A stretch of DNA of 64,000 nucleotides from Billgrantia montanilacus. GTDB lineage: Bacteria; Pseudomonadota; Gammaproteobacteria; Pseudomonadales; Halomonadaceae. Below are positions 19,701 to 26,989 of this stretch, one piece after another. The stretch lies in NCBI RefSeq assembly GCF_003336675.1, contig NZ_QPII01000002.1, forward strand, positions 248,001-312,000, read 5' to 3'. A program made the translations under genes and the position numbers. Each line of letters starts with the position of its first letter. The stretch's first letter is position 1. Under the pieces are notes generated by a model. The model was given only the letters and a program-made list of their open reading frames with translations, was not told the DNA's origin and did no database searches.

Positions 19701-20241
19701 CGGCTATGGCCTCTACATGCAGATGCTCGATCGCGCCGTGGCCGCCATTCGTGCCGGCAAGACGCCCAATATCGACGCCCCGCTGGACCAGGGCGTCGAA
19801 GTGAGCCTCAACCTGCCGGCACTGATCCCCGAAGCGTATCTGCCCGATGTCCAGCAGCGCCTGGTGATGTACAAGCGTATCGCCAGTGCCGAGACCGAGG
19901 CCGACCTCAAGGAGTTGCAGGTGGAAATGATCGATCGTTTCGGCCTTCTTCCGGCCCCGGTGAAAACCCTGATGCGCCAGACTAAGCTGCGCCAGCGGGC
20001 CGAGCGCCTGGGAGTCGTGCGGCTCGAGGCCGGTGCCGCGAAAGGCCGGCTGATCTTCGGCGCACAGACTCGAGTCGACCCATTGATACTCGTACAGTTG
20101 ATCCAGAAGTCCCCGGAGTGCTATCGCCTCGACGGCGCCGATACGCTGCGCTTCGAGCGGGAAATGGAAACGGAGGAGGCTCGCTTCCACGCCATCGAGG
20201 AGCTGCTGGAAGTACTCAACCGCAAGGCGGATGCCGCCTGA
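16777..20241 (+). CDS. mfd: Transcription-repair coupling factor Mfd
   Basis: ATP-driven DNA translocase of 1154 residues that removes RNA polymerase stalled at lesions and recruits UvrA. Domain order is complete: UvrB-like N-terminal module (LALAHLAEDAPLLVV onward), the RNA-polymerase-interacting domain around VHQTHGVGRYCGLEAL, helicase motor with Walker A GDVGFGKTEVAMRA and DEEH in VIDEEHRFGV, motif III TATPIPRTLNMAM, QLRGRVGRS, and the C-terminal UvrA-masking domain. A GTG at 16777 is taken as start; an ATG 15 bases later is also possible. Divergently transcribed from the GAPDH gene. Confidence 0.98.
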   Translation: MPDDTMSHFSLLDPPRPQGLRDTLFWQTPPGSGTALALAHLAEDAPLLVVTADTAGAQRLENDLRFFSTTPVLSFPDWETLPYDSFSPHQDIVSARLRTLRRLQDGMHGIVLVAINTLMQRLPPVEYIAGRVLTLDVGMHLDREGFRESLSRAGYRAVETVYEPGEYALRGALIDLFPMGSESPLRIDLFDDEIDTLRHFDPDTQRSQEKVEGVELLPAHEYSLARSAIACFREGFETLFDVDPRQCPLYIDALKGIPSPGLEQYLPLFFEETATLFEHLAEGTRVAMLPGVFDAAEHHWAAIESRYENLGVDPTRPLLPPHRAFVPVAEAFAAIKKHPRVELTDDPDHRHALQPAAKAPPPVPINARAKQPLAALEAFLAQNPDTRTLFVAESRGRREALEETLAPLHLQLPHVADFRSFLADDSQLAITEGEIDAGLWLERPDLAVISETELLGDVVRQSRRREKATDANELAVRHLSELRPGAPVVHQTHGVGRYCGLEALEAGGQAAEFVALEYADGARLYVPVDSLHLISRYAGADDELAPLHRLGSDHWDKARRKAAEKIRDTAAELLDVYARREAREGFACAPPDEEYSRFAASFPFEETPDQRAAIAAVIGDMTAPRPMDRVVCGDVGFGKTEVAMRAAFLAVQSGRQVVVLVPTTLLARQHYENFRDRFADTAVQIELISRFTAGKGQAESLDRIESGKADIVIGTHKLLSKSMKLPNMGLLVIDEEHRFGVTQKERLKNLRAEVDILTLTATPIPRTLNMAMSGIRDLSIIATPPARRLSVKTFVQQRDESVIKEAILREILRGGQVYFLHNEVKTIEIAAEKVRELVPEARVAVAHGQLPERALERVMSDFYHKRFNVLVCSTIIETGIDVPSANTIVIERADRFGLAQLHQLRGRVGRSHHQAYAYLLAPPPRTMTRDASKRLEAIAGAEDLGAGFTLASHDMEIRGAGELLGEEQSGQMEAIGYGLYMQMLDRAVAAIRAGKTPNIDAPLDQGVEVSLNLPALIPEAYLPDVQQRLVMYKRIASAETEADLKELQVEMIDRFGLLPAPVKTLMRQTKLRQRAERLGVVRLEAGAAKGRLIFGAQTRVDPLILVQLIQKSPECYRLDGADTLRFEREMETEEARFHAIEELLEVLNRKADAA

Positions 20242-20298
20242 AGCGGCGCACCAGCTCGTTTGTTTCACAGGGGGACTCCCCGCGACCGCCTTGAGCGC

Positions 20299-20304
20299 TA
20301 TAAT
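20299..20304 (+). promoter_or_regulatory. Consensus -10 box upstream of the L,D-transpeptidase gene
   Basis: A perfect TATAAT about 140 bp upstream of the chosen start of the L,D-transpeptidase. No good -35 at 16-18 bp spacing was found, so this is a partial promoter match. Confidence 0.35.
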
Positions 20305-20440
20305 GGCGATACGTGCTCTCAACATCGCAACCCAAGACACGAAACGGCATCACTGGCGCTTCGCCAGGATGCCTGAACCGTCGCTCCGCAGGGTACCGGG
20401 TGCTTACTGCCTCGGCTGCAGACGACTCTCCAACGAGATC

Positions 20441-21526
20441 ATGACGTTGATGAAAAACCCGACACTGGCCAGACGAACATTGCGCTCTGCCGCGCTCTTC
20501 GGCCTTGTTGCCCTGCTCGCAGCTCCGGCGCTTGCCAATGAGCCTGACGAGGAAAACACGCTCCCCCGCGGCCACTTCCTGTTGCCCGAACAGGGGAACG
20601 TGATCGGTGAGGCCTACACCGTTACCGTCGAGGAGGGGCAGACCCTGATCGATATCGGGCGCCAGCACAATGTGGGCTATGACGAGATCCGCATGGCGAA
20701 TCCCGATGTCAGCATCTGGGCACCCTTTGCCGGTATCGAAGTGGTGATTCCTGCCCAGCACATCCTGCCCGACGCACCGCGGGAAGGAATCGTCGTTAAC
20801 CTCTCCGAACTGCGTCTCTATTACTACTCCAGCGACGACGTGGTCGAGACCTACCCCATCAGCGTGGGCCGCGACGGTTTCGCCACACCGGTGGGGGTCA
20901 CAAGGACCACCGTCAAGGTCAAGGACCCGCACTGGTCACCGCCTCGCTCCATGCGCGAGGAAGCCGCCGCAAGGGGCGAACCGGCACCGACAATCGTCCC
21001 ACCTGGGCCCGACAACCCACTGGGCCGGCACGCCATTCTGCTGGGACTGCCGAGCTACCTGATCCATGGCACCAACATGCCCGACGGGGTCGGCATGCGA
21101 GCCAGCCGCGGCTGCATCCGGATGTTCCCGGAAGATATCGAGTCGCTCTATGACCGAGTGCCCAGCGGTACCAAGGTGAACATCATCGACCAGCCTTTCA
21201 AGGCCGCCTGGTCTTCTGATGGCATTCTTTACGCCCAATCCTTCCCGCAGCTCGAGGAGAACCTGGGCAACTTCGAACCGATTCTCAACGCCATTGAGGT
21301 GGTCGCCAATACCTTCGGCGACGAAAAGCCCCCGGTGGACTATGCCCAGCTGCGTCGCGTCGTCGAGAACCCGAACGGCCAGATGGTTTCGTTGTTGATG
21401 GTCGCCGAAGAAGAACCATCCCCGTCTGCTCCCAGCCTGGATGACCATGAAGAAGGCCTCTTCTCCGAGCTGGAGCTTACCCATCAGGAAGGGCTCTTTT
21501 CCGAGCTGGAGATCAGCCAGCGATAA
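20441..21526 (+). CDS. LysM-domain L,D-transpeptidase (ErfK/YbiS/YnhG family)
   Basis: Periplasmic L,D-transpeptidase that probably links the major lipoprotein to peptidoglycan. From the ATG at 20441 (another at 20450) the protein has 361 residues and a signal peptide ending near APALA. A LysM-like segment (YTVTVEEGQTLIDIG) precedes the YkuD catalytic domain, with HGTNMPDG and the active-site SRGCIRM containing the nucleophilic Cys. An accessory C-terminal domain follows. The last 24 residues contain a duplicated 12-residue unit, EEGLFSELELTH then QEGLFSELEISQ. The lipoprotein gene lies convergently just downstream, supporting a role as Lpp-linking enzyme. The paralog within the YbiS/ErfK/YcfS group cannot be assigned. 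Confidence 0.92.
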   Translation: MTLMKNPTLARRTLRSAALFGLVALLAAPALANEPDEENTLPRGHFLLPEQGNVIGEAYTVTVEEGQTLIDIGRQHNVGYDEIRMANPDVSIWAPFAGIEVVIPAQHILPDAPREGIVVNLSELRLYYYSSDDVVETYPISVGRDGFATPVGVTRTTVKVKDPHWSPPRSMREEAAARGEPAPTIVPPGPDNPLGRHAILLGLPSYLIHGTNMPDGVGMRASRGCIRMFPEDIESLYDRVPSGTKVNIIDQPFKAAWSSDGILYAQSFPQLEENLGNFEPILNAIEVVANTFGDEKPPVDYAQLRRVVENPNGQMVSLLMVAEEEPSPSAPSLDDHEEGLFSELELTHQEGLFSELEISQR

Positions 21527-21561
21527 CGCACCTATCGCCTCGAGCGCAACGAGAATAGCAA

Positions 21562-21593
21562 CAAGAAAACCCCGCCGAAGCGGGGTTTTCTTG
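21562..21593. terminator. Bidirectional Rho-independent terminator between L,D-transpeptidase and lpp genes
   Basis: CAAGAAAACCCCG and its exact complement form a 13 bp stem with a 6-base loop. The A-run and U-run on the two sides make it a strong terminator in both directions for the convergent genes. Confidence 0.92.
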
Positions 21594-21644
21594 TACTGCA
21601 AAACCGCCATCACCCTGACGGGTGATACCGGCACTCACGCAGAG

Positions 21645-21908
21645 TTACTTCTGCATGGAGCGCTGGAACATACGGTTCATTTCTTCGCGGTTCTGCTCGG
21701 ACATCTGCAGCGCCGCCTGGGCGTCACGCTGTGCCTGGTTGGCAGTGTTCTGAGCTTGAGTCGCAATGCTGCGTGCTTCGGCAGCATCAGCCTGGGCAGA
21801 TTCTGCAGTCTGGCGAACTTCATCCAGAGCAGCGTTGGAAGCACAACCGGCCAGAATAGCCATAGATGCAGCAGCGGCGGTGAGCTTCAGGGTGGTCTTC
21901 AGAGTCAT
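21645..21908 (-). CDS. lpp: Major outer-membrane (Braun-type) lipoprotein, Lpp/OprI-like
   Basis: Small outer-membrane lipoprotein of 87 residues. Signal peptide with lipobox ILAGC; mature chain starts CASNAALDEV and continues as a heptad coiled coil rich in Ala, Gln and Glu, expected to trimerise. It ends in Met-Gln-Lys; the C-terminal Lys is the residue by which Lpp is joined to diaminopimelate in peptidoglycan. The start at 21908 has an AAGGAG site. L,D-transpeptidase genes flank it on both sides, an arrangement that directly supports covalent anchoring. A longer in-frame reading from 22091 is rejected. Confidence 0.93.
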   Translation of the reverse strand: MTLKTTLKLTAAAASMAILAGCASNAALDEVRQTAESAQADAAEARSIATQAQNTANQAQRDAQAALQMSEQNREEMNRMFQRSMQK

Positions 21909-21964
21909 GGTGTTCTCCTTGAGTCTTCCTTGGTACTGCACGGTTAGTACAGCGGCGTTAATGT

Positions 21965-21999
21965 AGCCTGAGGTCAGGCTATCCTGCAAATTGCAGGAT
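21965..21999 (-). promoter_or_regulatory. Two adjacent perfect inverted repeats in the lpp leader
   Basis: AGCCTGA-GG-TCAGGCT (21965-21980) abuts ATCCTGCAA-A-TTGCAGGAT (21981-21999). They lie 57-91 bp upstream of the lpp start. If transcription begins at the candidate promoter upstream (minus strand TGGACA at 22067-22062 and TATAAA at 22046-22041, 15 bp spacing), both fold as hairpins in the 5' leader of the mRNA. Otherwise they may be operators. Confidence 0.5.
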
Positions 22000-22098
22000 T
22001 CTTGCAGCGACTGCTGCCAAGCACAGGAGTCAAACGCTGTTTTATAACACCTTACGGCGCTTGTCCATAGCTCGAAACGTCCCTTGCGCATATTGAGC

Positions 22099-22713
22099 CT
22101 AGCGGATCACGACGCGAGTGCCAATCTCGATTAGCTCCGAAAGCCTTTCGATCTGCTCGTTCGTGACCGCCACACACCCCTGAGTCCAGTGGTAACTGGC
22201 ATGCACATCAGGGTCTGCCCCACCGAGTCCATGGATACCGATAAACCCACCCAGCACGGTCTGCTGCGGCGGATAGCCATGGCTCCGATAGTACGCGAAA
22301 TAATCTTCGTAATCGCGCTCAGTGTAAAGCCCTGATTCGAGAGCCATGCGCGCGTGGGCCGGCGTCGGATAGTCAAGCCCGATGAAGATGTGCCAATCGC
22401 TCTCGTTATTGAAGCGATTGACGCGAAACTCGCCCATTGGGGTCACATTACCACCGCGCAACCGCTCGGGCCCGGCACCGGCTCTCCCCAACGAGACCGG
22501 TGAGAAACGCTCGACCAGTGCATTGCCCCGGTAGACACTGAGCACGGCCCGCTCGTCTTCGACCAACACCCAGAGTTCGTCGTCATGACGAGGAATCTGC
22601 GCGCGAGCCAGAAGGGTTTCGATCAGATTGGCTCGGGCGCTATTGGACATCAGCAGCGCAAAAGGCGCTGACAGGGCAAGCAGGCCGAAGCGGCGTCGAG
22701 TGACAGAGGTCAT
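22099..22713 (-). CDS. L,D-transpeptidase YkuD-domain protein with twin-arginine-like signal
   Basis: Periplasmic YkuD-family protein of 204 residues. The N-terminus MTSVTRRRFGLLALS is a probable Tat or twin-Arg-like signal ending near SARA. The catalytic region has HGLGG and, after a spacer, the YHWTQGCVAVTN motif with the nucleophilic Cys. It lacks a LysM domain. The ATG at 22713 has GAGGAG upstream; an in-frame extension to 22902 is rejected. It is the second L,D-transpeptidase flanking lpp and is read in the same direction as lpp. Function could be 3-3 cross-linking, lipoprotein attachment or detachment (as for LdtF/DpaA); the sequence does not discriminate. Confidence 0.9.
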   Translation of the reverse strand: MTSVTRRRFGLLALSAPFALLMSNSARANLIETLLARAQIPRHDDELWVLVEDERAVLSVYRGNALVERFSPVSLGRAGAGPERLRGGNVTPMGEFRVNRFNNESDWHIFIGLDYPTPAHARMALESGLYTERDYEDYFAYYRSHGYPPQQTVLGGFIGIHGLGGADPDVHASYHWTQGCVAVTNEQIERLSELIEIGTRVVIR

Positions 22714-23127
22714 CGGCTCCTCACAGGGGAAGAAGAAAGCAGAAAAACGGGGCCTTATGGCGTTGTTATAGCTTATCCGTTGCATGGGTGTCAGTCGAAA
22801 TAGAAGTGCAAAAAAATGTAGCCGCCCCGCTGGGCCCGCTTCCTTTCTCCGCTTGCAGACCAAGCAATTCCATTTCGCTGCTGGCAAACCACACCTTACC
22901 AAGAAAAATTACTACACAGGCTTCTTGCGCACCAATCACTTGCGGAAAAACCGACCACCAGTATCGAGTGGCTCATGCCCCCGGGCGAAGACGTATGGCT
23001 GCTCGAGGCGGCCGGTGCCGGACCATGGAAGCCCCTGCAGCGCTCCATAGCCGGCCTCTGGCAGGGTTTCCAGTCAAGCCCCTCGTGCAACAGCGATCAA
23101 CGCCTGCGGGCGAGCGTCCAGTGCTGT

Positions 23128-24720
23128 TCAGCCTGGCAGGCCATGGCTTCTCAGGTAATCGTCATAGCTTCCCGTGAAATCGACGATCCCGGCATCGCTC
23201 ATATCGAGGATCCGGGTGGCCAGCGAGGAGACGAACTCACGGTCGTGGCTGACGAAGATCAGCGTACCGGGATAATGCTCCAGAGCCAGGTTCAGCGCCT
23301 CGATGGACTCCATGTCCAGGTGGTTGGTGGGCTCATCCATCAACAGCACGTTGGGCCGGGTCAGCGTAAGCTTGCCGAACAGCATGCGGCCCTGCTCACC
23401 ACCGGAGATGACCTTCACCGACTTGTCGATATCGTCGCTGGAGAACAGCATGCGGCCCAGAGCGCCACGGATCACCTGCTCACCGCCATCGCTCCACTGG
23501 GACATCCACTCGAACAGCGTCGCGTCGTTGGCAAAGTCGTCGGCATGGTCCTGGGCGAAGATGCCCAGTTCCGCACTATCGGTCCAGCGCACCGCGCCGG
23601 CCTGCGGATGCAATTCGCCGGCCAGGGTACGCAGCAGCGTGGTCTTGCCAATGCCGTTGGGGCCGATGATGGCGATTCGCTCTCCCGCCTCGACGGTCAT
23701 GGAGAGCCCTTCAAACAACAAGGGCTCGCCAGCGTACCCCTGGCTGAGGGCCTCGACATTGACCGCGTTGCGGTGGATCTTCTTGCCCTGCTCGAAGCGG
23801 ATGAAGGGACTGACGCGACTGGAAGGCTTGATATCCTCGAGCTTGATCTTCTCGATCTGCCGCGCTCGAGAAGTCGCCTGCTTGGCCTTGGAGGCATTGG
23901 CCGAGAAGCGGCTGACAAAGGTCTGCAGTTCGGCGATCTGCGCTTTCTTCTTGGCGTTGTCGGCGTACTGGCGCTCACGTGCCGCCGTGGCAACGGTCAT
24001 GTAGTCGTCGTAATTGCCAGGGAACAGCTTGATCTCGCCATAGTCCAGGTCCGCCATGTGCGTGCAGACGCTGTTCAGGAAATGGCGATCGTGGGAAATG
24101 ATGATCATGGTGCTGCTACGGGCCGTGAGCATGCCTTCCAGCCAGCGGATGGTATTGATATCCAGATGGTTGGTGGGCTCATCGAGCAGCAGCACATCGG
24201 GATCGGAGAAGAGCGCCTGGGCCAGCAGCACCCGCAGCTTCCAGCCCGGCGCCACTTCGCTCATGGGGCCGGCATGTTGCGCCATGGGGATGCCGAGCCC
24301 CATCAGCAGCTCGCCGGCCCGGGATTCAGCGGTATAGCCGTCGAGTTCGGCGAAGCGCACCTCCAGGTCGGCCACAGCCATGCCATCCGCTTCGCTCATC
24401 TCCGGCAACGAATAGATCCGCTCTCGCTCTGCCGCCACTTCCCACAACTCGCGATTGCCCATGATGACGGTATCAATGACCCGCTCGGACTCGAAGGCGA
24501 ACTGGTCCTGGCGCAGCTTACCGAGACGGGACCCCGAATCGATCATCACCTGACCCGACGAGGGTTCCAGATCGCCTCCGAGGATTTTCATGAACGTGGA
24601 TTTGCCGCAGCCGTTGGCCCCGATCAAGCCGTAGCGGTGACCGTTGCCAAACTTGATGGAAACGTTCTCGAACAGGGGCTTGGCCCCGAACTGCATGGTG
24701 ATATTGGCGGTGGAGATCAC
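23128..24720 (-). CDS. ybiT: ABC-F family ATPase YbiT
   Basis: Soluble ribosome-associated ABC-F ATPase of 530 residues, the length of E. coli YbiT. Two ABC modules are present: first with GANGCGKST and [11 protein letters not shown], second with [19 protein letters not shown] and [11 protein letters not shown]. The P-site tRNA interaction motif linker between them is rich in Lys and Arg ([15 protein letters not shown]). There are no membrane segments, so it is not a transporter. Start is the GTG at 24720. ABC-F proteins modulate translation or relieve stalled ribosomes; the exact YbiT role is not well defined. A MITE-like element follows upstream of it at 24741. Confidence 0.92.
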   Translation of the reverse strand: MISTANITMQFGAKPLFENVSIKFGNGHRYGLIGANGCGKSTFMKILGGDLEPSSGQVMIDSGSRLGKLRQDQFAFESERVIDTVIMGNRELWEVAAERERIYSLPEMSEADGMAVADLEVRFAELDGYTAESRAGELLMGLGIPMAQHAGPMSEVAPGWKLRVLLAQALFSDPDVLLLDEPTNHLDINTIRWLEGMLTARSSTMIIISHDRHFLNSVCTHMADLDYGEIKLFPGNYDDYMTVATAARERQYADNAKKKAQIAELQTFVSRFSANASKAKQATSRARQIEKIKLEDIKPSSRVSPFIRFEQGKKIHRNAVNVEALSQGYAGEPLLFEGLSMTVEAGERIAIIGPNGIGKTTLLRTLAGELHPQAGAVRWTDSAELGIFAQDHADDFANDATLFEWMSQWSDGGEQVIRGALGRMLFSSDDIDKSVKVISGGEQGRMLFGKLTLTRPNVLLMDEPTNHLDMESIEALNLALEHYPGTLIFVSHDREFVSSLATRILDMSDAGIVDFTGSYDDYLRSHGLPG

Positions 24721-24740
24721 GTAGGAAGGCCCAATCGTAG

Positions 24741-24882
24741 GGAAACGCTGAACAAATCACCGAGCGAGATGAAGCGCAAGGCGCACGGAGCACAGGAACC
24801 GGAGCATATGGGGTATATGTGAGGATTCCGCGCACCGCGCAACGCAGCGATTCGCTCGTGCAGGCATTTGTGTAGTGTTTCC
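24741..24882. mobile_element. MITE-like inverted-repeat element flanked by GTAG direct repeats
   Basis: A 142 bp non-coding element. Its ends are imperfect inverted repeats: GGAAACGCTGAACAAAT on the left, and GGAAACACTACACAAAT as the reverse complement of the right end (13 of 17 match). The interior is also palindromic (CGAGCGA ... TCGCTCG; GCGCAAGGCGCA ... GCGCACCGCGC). It is bounded on both sides by GTAG (24737-24740 and 24883-24886), which looks like a 4 bp target duplication. It carries no gene. Transcribed, it would form a long cruciform-like RNA between ybiT and the next gene. Confidence 0.65.
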
Positions 24883-25017
24883 GTAGTGCAAAAGACCGCG
24901 ATTGTACCTCTTATGGCCGCCTATCACATGGCCATTCTCCTACCTGCACCGAACGATTGCCCCGACCTGACGCCCCGCCGGGCGGAATCCGGCGGGACGA
25001 TGGCAAGGGTGGCCAGG

Positions 25018-25449
25018 TCAGTCGTGGCGCTCTACCGTAAAGATACTCTGCAGTTTGTGCTTCTTGCCATAGAGGTGGACGGTGGTCTCATCGAAGGGAA
25101 AGCGGTCCAGGTACTCGCTGTGGTTGTTGAAACGCGGCTTGTGGGCATTGATCATGGCCGCCGCCAGTCGCTCCCGATTGGCGTGCCCGGCCAGTCCGAC
25201 AGCATGCCAGAGCTCTTCTCCGGGCTGCAGGAAGGCCTCCCACTTGGCACGATCCTCGTGGTGTTCGAGACCATAGCGTGCATTGCGATGCTCTCCAACG
25301 TAGAGAAGCTCCTGCACGTCCATTTCCTCGGTTTCGGGATCCTTGGCGGCACGAAAAACACAATAGATACCGGATTCGTCCGGAGCGTCATGCAGTTGAT
25401 CTCGAGTCCAGTAGCCAAGCATCTTGGGGGATAACAGCTGTTCCGACAT
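25018..25449 (-). CDS. GIY-YIG-like domain protein, probably without nuclease activity
   Basis: Protein of 143 residues without membrane segments. The order GIY (27-29), LLYVG (48-52), a short basic/aromatic helix, and HKPRFNNH (103-110) resembles a GIY-YIG nuclease domain. In GIY-YIG enzymes such as UvrC the catalytic Glu stands three residues before the LI-K-hKPRYN motif; here that position is Ala (LAAAMINAHKPRFN), and no Arg-rich helix follows the YVG motif. It may be a DNA- or RNA-binding derivative. The assignment is tentative. It lies upstream of an unrelated small helical protein in the same direction (20 bp gap), suggesting one operon. Confidence 0.5.
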   Translation of the reverse strand: MSEQLLSPKMLGYWTRDQLHDAPDESGIYCVFRAAKDPETEEMDVQELLYVGEHRNARYGLEHHEDRAKWEAFLQPGEELWHAVGLAGHANRERLAAAMINAHKPRFNNHSEYLDRFPFDETTVHLYGKKHKLQSIFTVERHD

Positions 25450-25469
25450 AGGGTCTTCCTCCTGGTGGC

Positions 25470-25934
25470 TCAGTAATCCTCGAGTCTCTGCATGTCACGG
25501 ACGATACGCCGTACCTCCGCTTCATGCCCGGCAGCAAGGGCATTGAAAAATGCTCTCTCGTCGCTGCCTCCCGCCAGCTCACTGCGGTGCGCATAGAGAT
25601 CCTGCAGCGTTCGGTGAGCGGTCAGTGCCGTCGCCAGTACGCTCTGCACACTCTCACTGTCGACCCCTTCGGGCAGACGTTCAAGCACCGGTGCGTGGGG
25701 AAAATCGTTCGGGTCATCGAACCATGTCTCCAGCACGCCGGTATGATCAGAGCCGTCATCCAGGTAGCCGGCGAGATCGGACTGCTGCTTGCGCTCGCGC
25801 TCCGCCAGATAATCCAACGCCATGCGTACCCGGTCGTCGACGCCGCTGCCGGCCAATTGCGAGTAGTGGCTGGCAAGACGAGCGTGATAGTCGGCCGCCC
25901 AATGCACCAGTTCCTTCACTTGATGAAAGCGCAT
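25470..25934 (-). CDS. Small all-helical protein, hypothetical
   Basis: Protein of 154 residues of unknown function. It is predicted helical throughout, with conserved-looking HWAADYHARLASHY at the N-terminus and repeated Glu/His residues (YLAERERKQQ; AAGHEAEVRRIVRDM). These could suit a ferritin-like or hemerythrin-like four-helix bundle, but no complete metal signature is present. The ATG at 25934 is chosen over 25958 because GGGGGAGG lies 5 bases upstream. It precedes the GIY-YIG-like gene on the same strand. Confidence 0.65.
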   Translation of the reverse strand: MRFHQVKELVHWAADYHARLASHYSQLAGSGVDDRVRMALDYLAERERKQQSDLAGYLDDGSDHTGVLETWFDDPNDFPHAPVLERLPEGVDSESVQSVLATALTAHRTLQDLYAHRSELAGGSDERAFFNALAAGHEAEVRRIVRDMQRLEDY

Positions 25935-26045
25935 ACGAACCTCCCCCGATATCGTCATTGCCAGCCTAATCGGCTCGCCCTGCCTTCATCTTAGCCAAAG
26001 CACAGCGAGAGCGGTTTGATGCATATCAACGAGAAGCGATACGCG

Positions 26046-26531
26046 CTAGCGAAGCAGAGAGGCGTCGATGGCAATGAACTCACTGGCCGCGCGTATCAGC
26101 GAGTCGGCCGTCAAGCGCTCCACCCCAACCACGTCCACGGGGATGTCGCAGCGCTGCCGGATTCGCTCGACCAGCAGGTCGAAATCGCCGTCGCCGGAGA
26201 CGAGCACCAGCCGCTCCACGGCGTGAGCGGCCTCCATGGCATCCAGCGCGATTCCCACGTCCCAGTCGCCCTTGGCCGAGCCGTCGCTACGCTGAATGTA
26301 GGGCTTGAGCTTCACGCTGAAGCCGATGCCACGCAGGATGTTCTGGAACTGGCGCTGCCTGGGATCGCCCCGCTCCACGGCGTAGGCATTGGCCACGACC
26401 ACGTCATGGCCGGCCGCGAAGCGGGCCCAGAAGGCGTGATAGTCGAAATGACGACCGAAGGCCTGACGGGTAGTGTAGTAGACGTTCTGCACATCGACGA
26501 AGATGGCGACACGCTCCGCTCGGTTCACCAC
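26046..26531 (-). CDS. NYN-domain (LabA/DUF88-like) putative ribonuclease
   Basis: Soluble protein of 161 residues with a PIN-like NYN fold. The conserved acidic residues are in FVDVQNVYY (Asp13), GDWDVGIALDAM and VLVSGDGDFDLLV, the pattern of metal-binding aspartates in NYN nucleases. Such proteins cleave RNA, often in tRNA or mRNA processing; the substrate here is unknown. It overlaps the DUF6586 gene by 7 bp, indicating translational coupling within a topA-DUF6586-NYN unit. Confidence 0.82.
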   Translation of the reverse strand: MVNRAERVAIFVDVQNVYYTTRQAFGRHFDYHAFWARFAAGHDVVVANAYAVERGDPRQRQFQNILRGIGFSVKLKPYIQRSDGSAKGDWDVGIALDAMEAAHAVERLVLVSGDGDFDLLVERIRQRCDIPVDVVGVERLTADSLIRAASEFIAIDASLLR

Positions 26532-26989
26532 TCCTGACTGGTCTCACGCAAGGCGGCGATCTCGACCTTGGCGTCCAGCAGACAGCCGCGCAGCTCATCG
26601 CCCAGGGCGGCGGCGCTGCCCACGGCGATCAGACCCCGGGTGGCGCCGCTGGAGCGCCGCGCCGCACCATCGCAGCCGTGCAGCGCCTCGAGCCGGGTGA
26701 CCAGCCAGGCGAGCCAGCTGTCGGGCTGGGCGGCCAGCTCGCGCAGTCGGTGCAGCTCGGCGATGCCGGCCCCCTCGGGGCCGAGCAGCTCGCGCCAGTC
26801 ATGACGAGCCAGGTGGGCATGCTCGGTCACCTCCCGCAGCAGCGACTCCAGCGCCAGCTCCGTCAAGGCCAGCGCACCCTCCTCGGCCGCCATACGACGC
26901 GCTTCGGCATGCTCGTCGCTGCCCGTTGGCGTATCGAGCAACAGCTCGGCCTGATAGAGCAGCTGATTGGTGCGGGCCCGAGGCGTCAT
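26525..26989 (-). CDS. DUF6586-family protein, hypothetical
   Basis: Soluble helical protein of 154 residues, acidic and Leu/Ala/Glu-rich. I believe similar proteins occur next to topA in pseudomonads, where they are annotated as DUF6586; no biochemical role is known to me. The ATG at 26989 overlaps the topA stop as ATGA, so the start is well supported. It contains [12 protein letters not shown] near the N-terminus. The conserved coupling to topA suggests co-regulation rather than a defined partnership. Confidence 0.7.
   Translation of the reverse strand: MTPRARTNQLLYQAELLLDTPTGSDEHAEARRMAAEEGALALTELALESLLREVTEHAHLARHDWRELLGPEGAGIAELHRLRELAAQPDSWLAWLVTRLEALHGCDGAARRSSGATRGLIAVGSAAALGDELRGCLLDAKVEIAALRETSQEW

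Noticed and set aside
22975..24822. A 615-codon open frame on the plus strand opposite ybiT
   Set aside because: It is the antisense shadow of a convincing ABC-F gene; it has no known domain, and its length comes from high GC codon bias.
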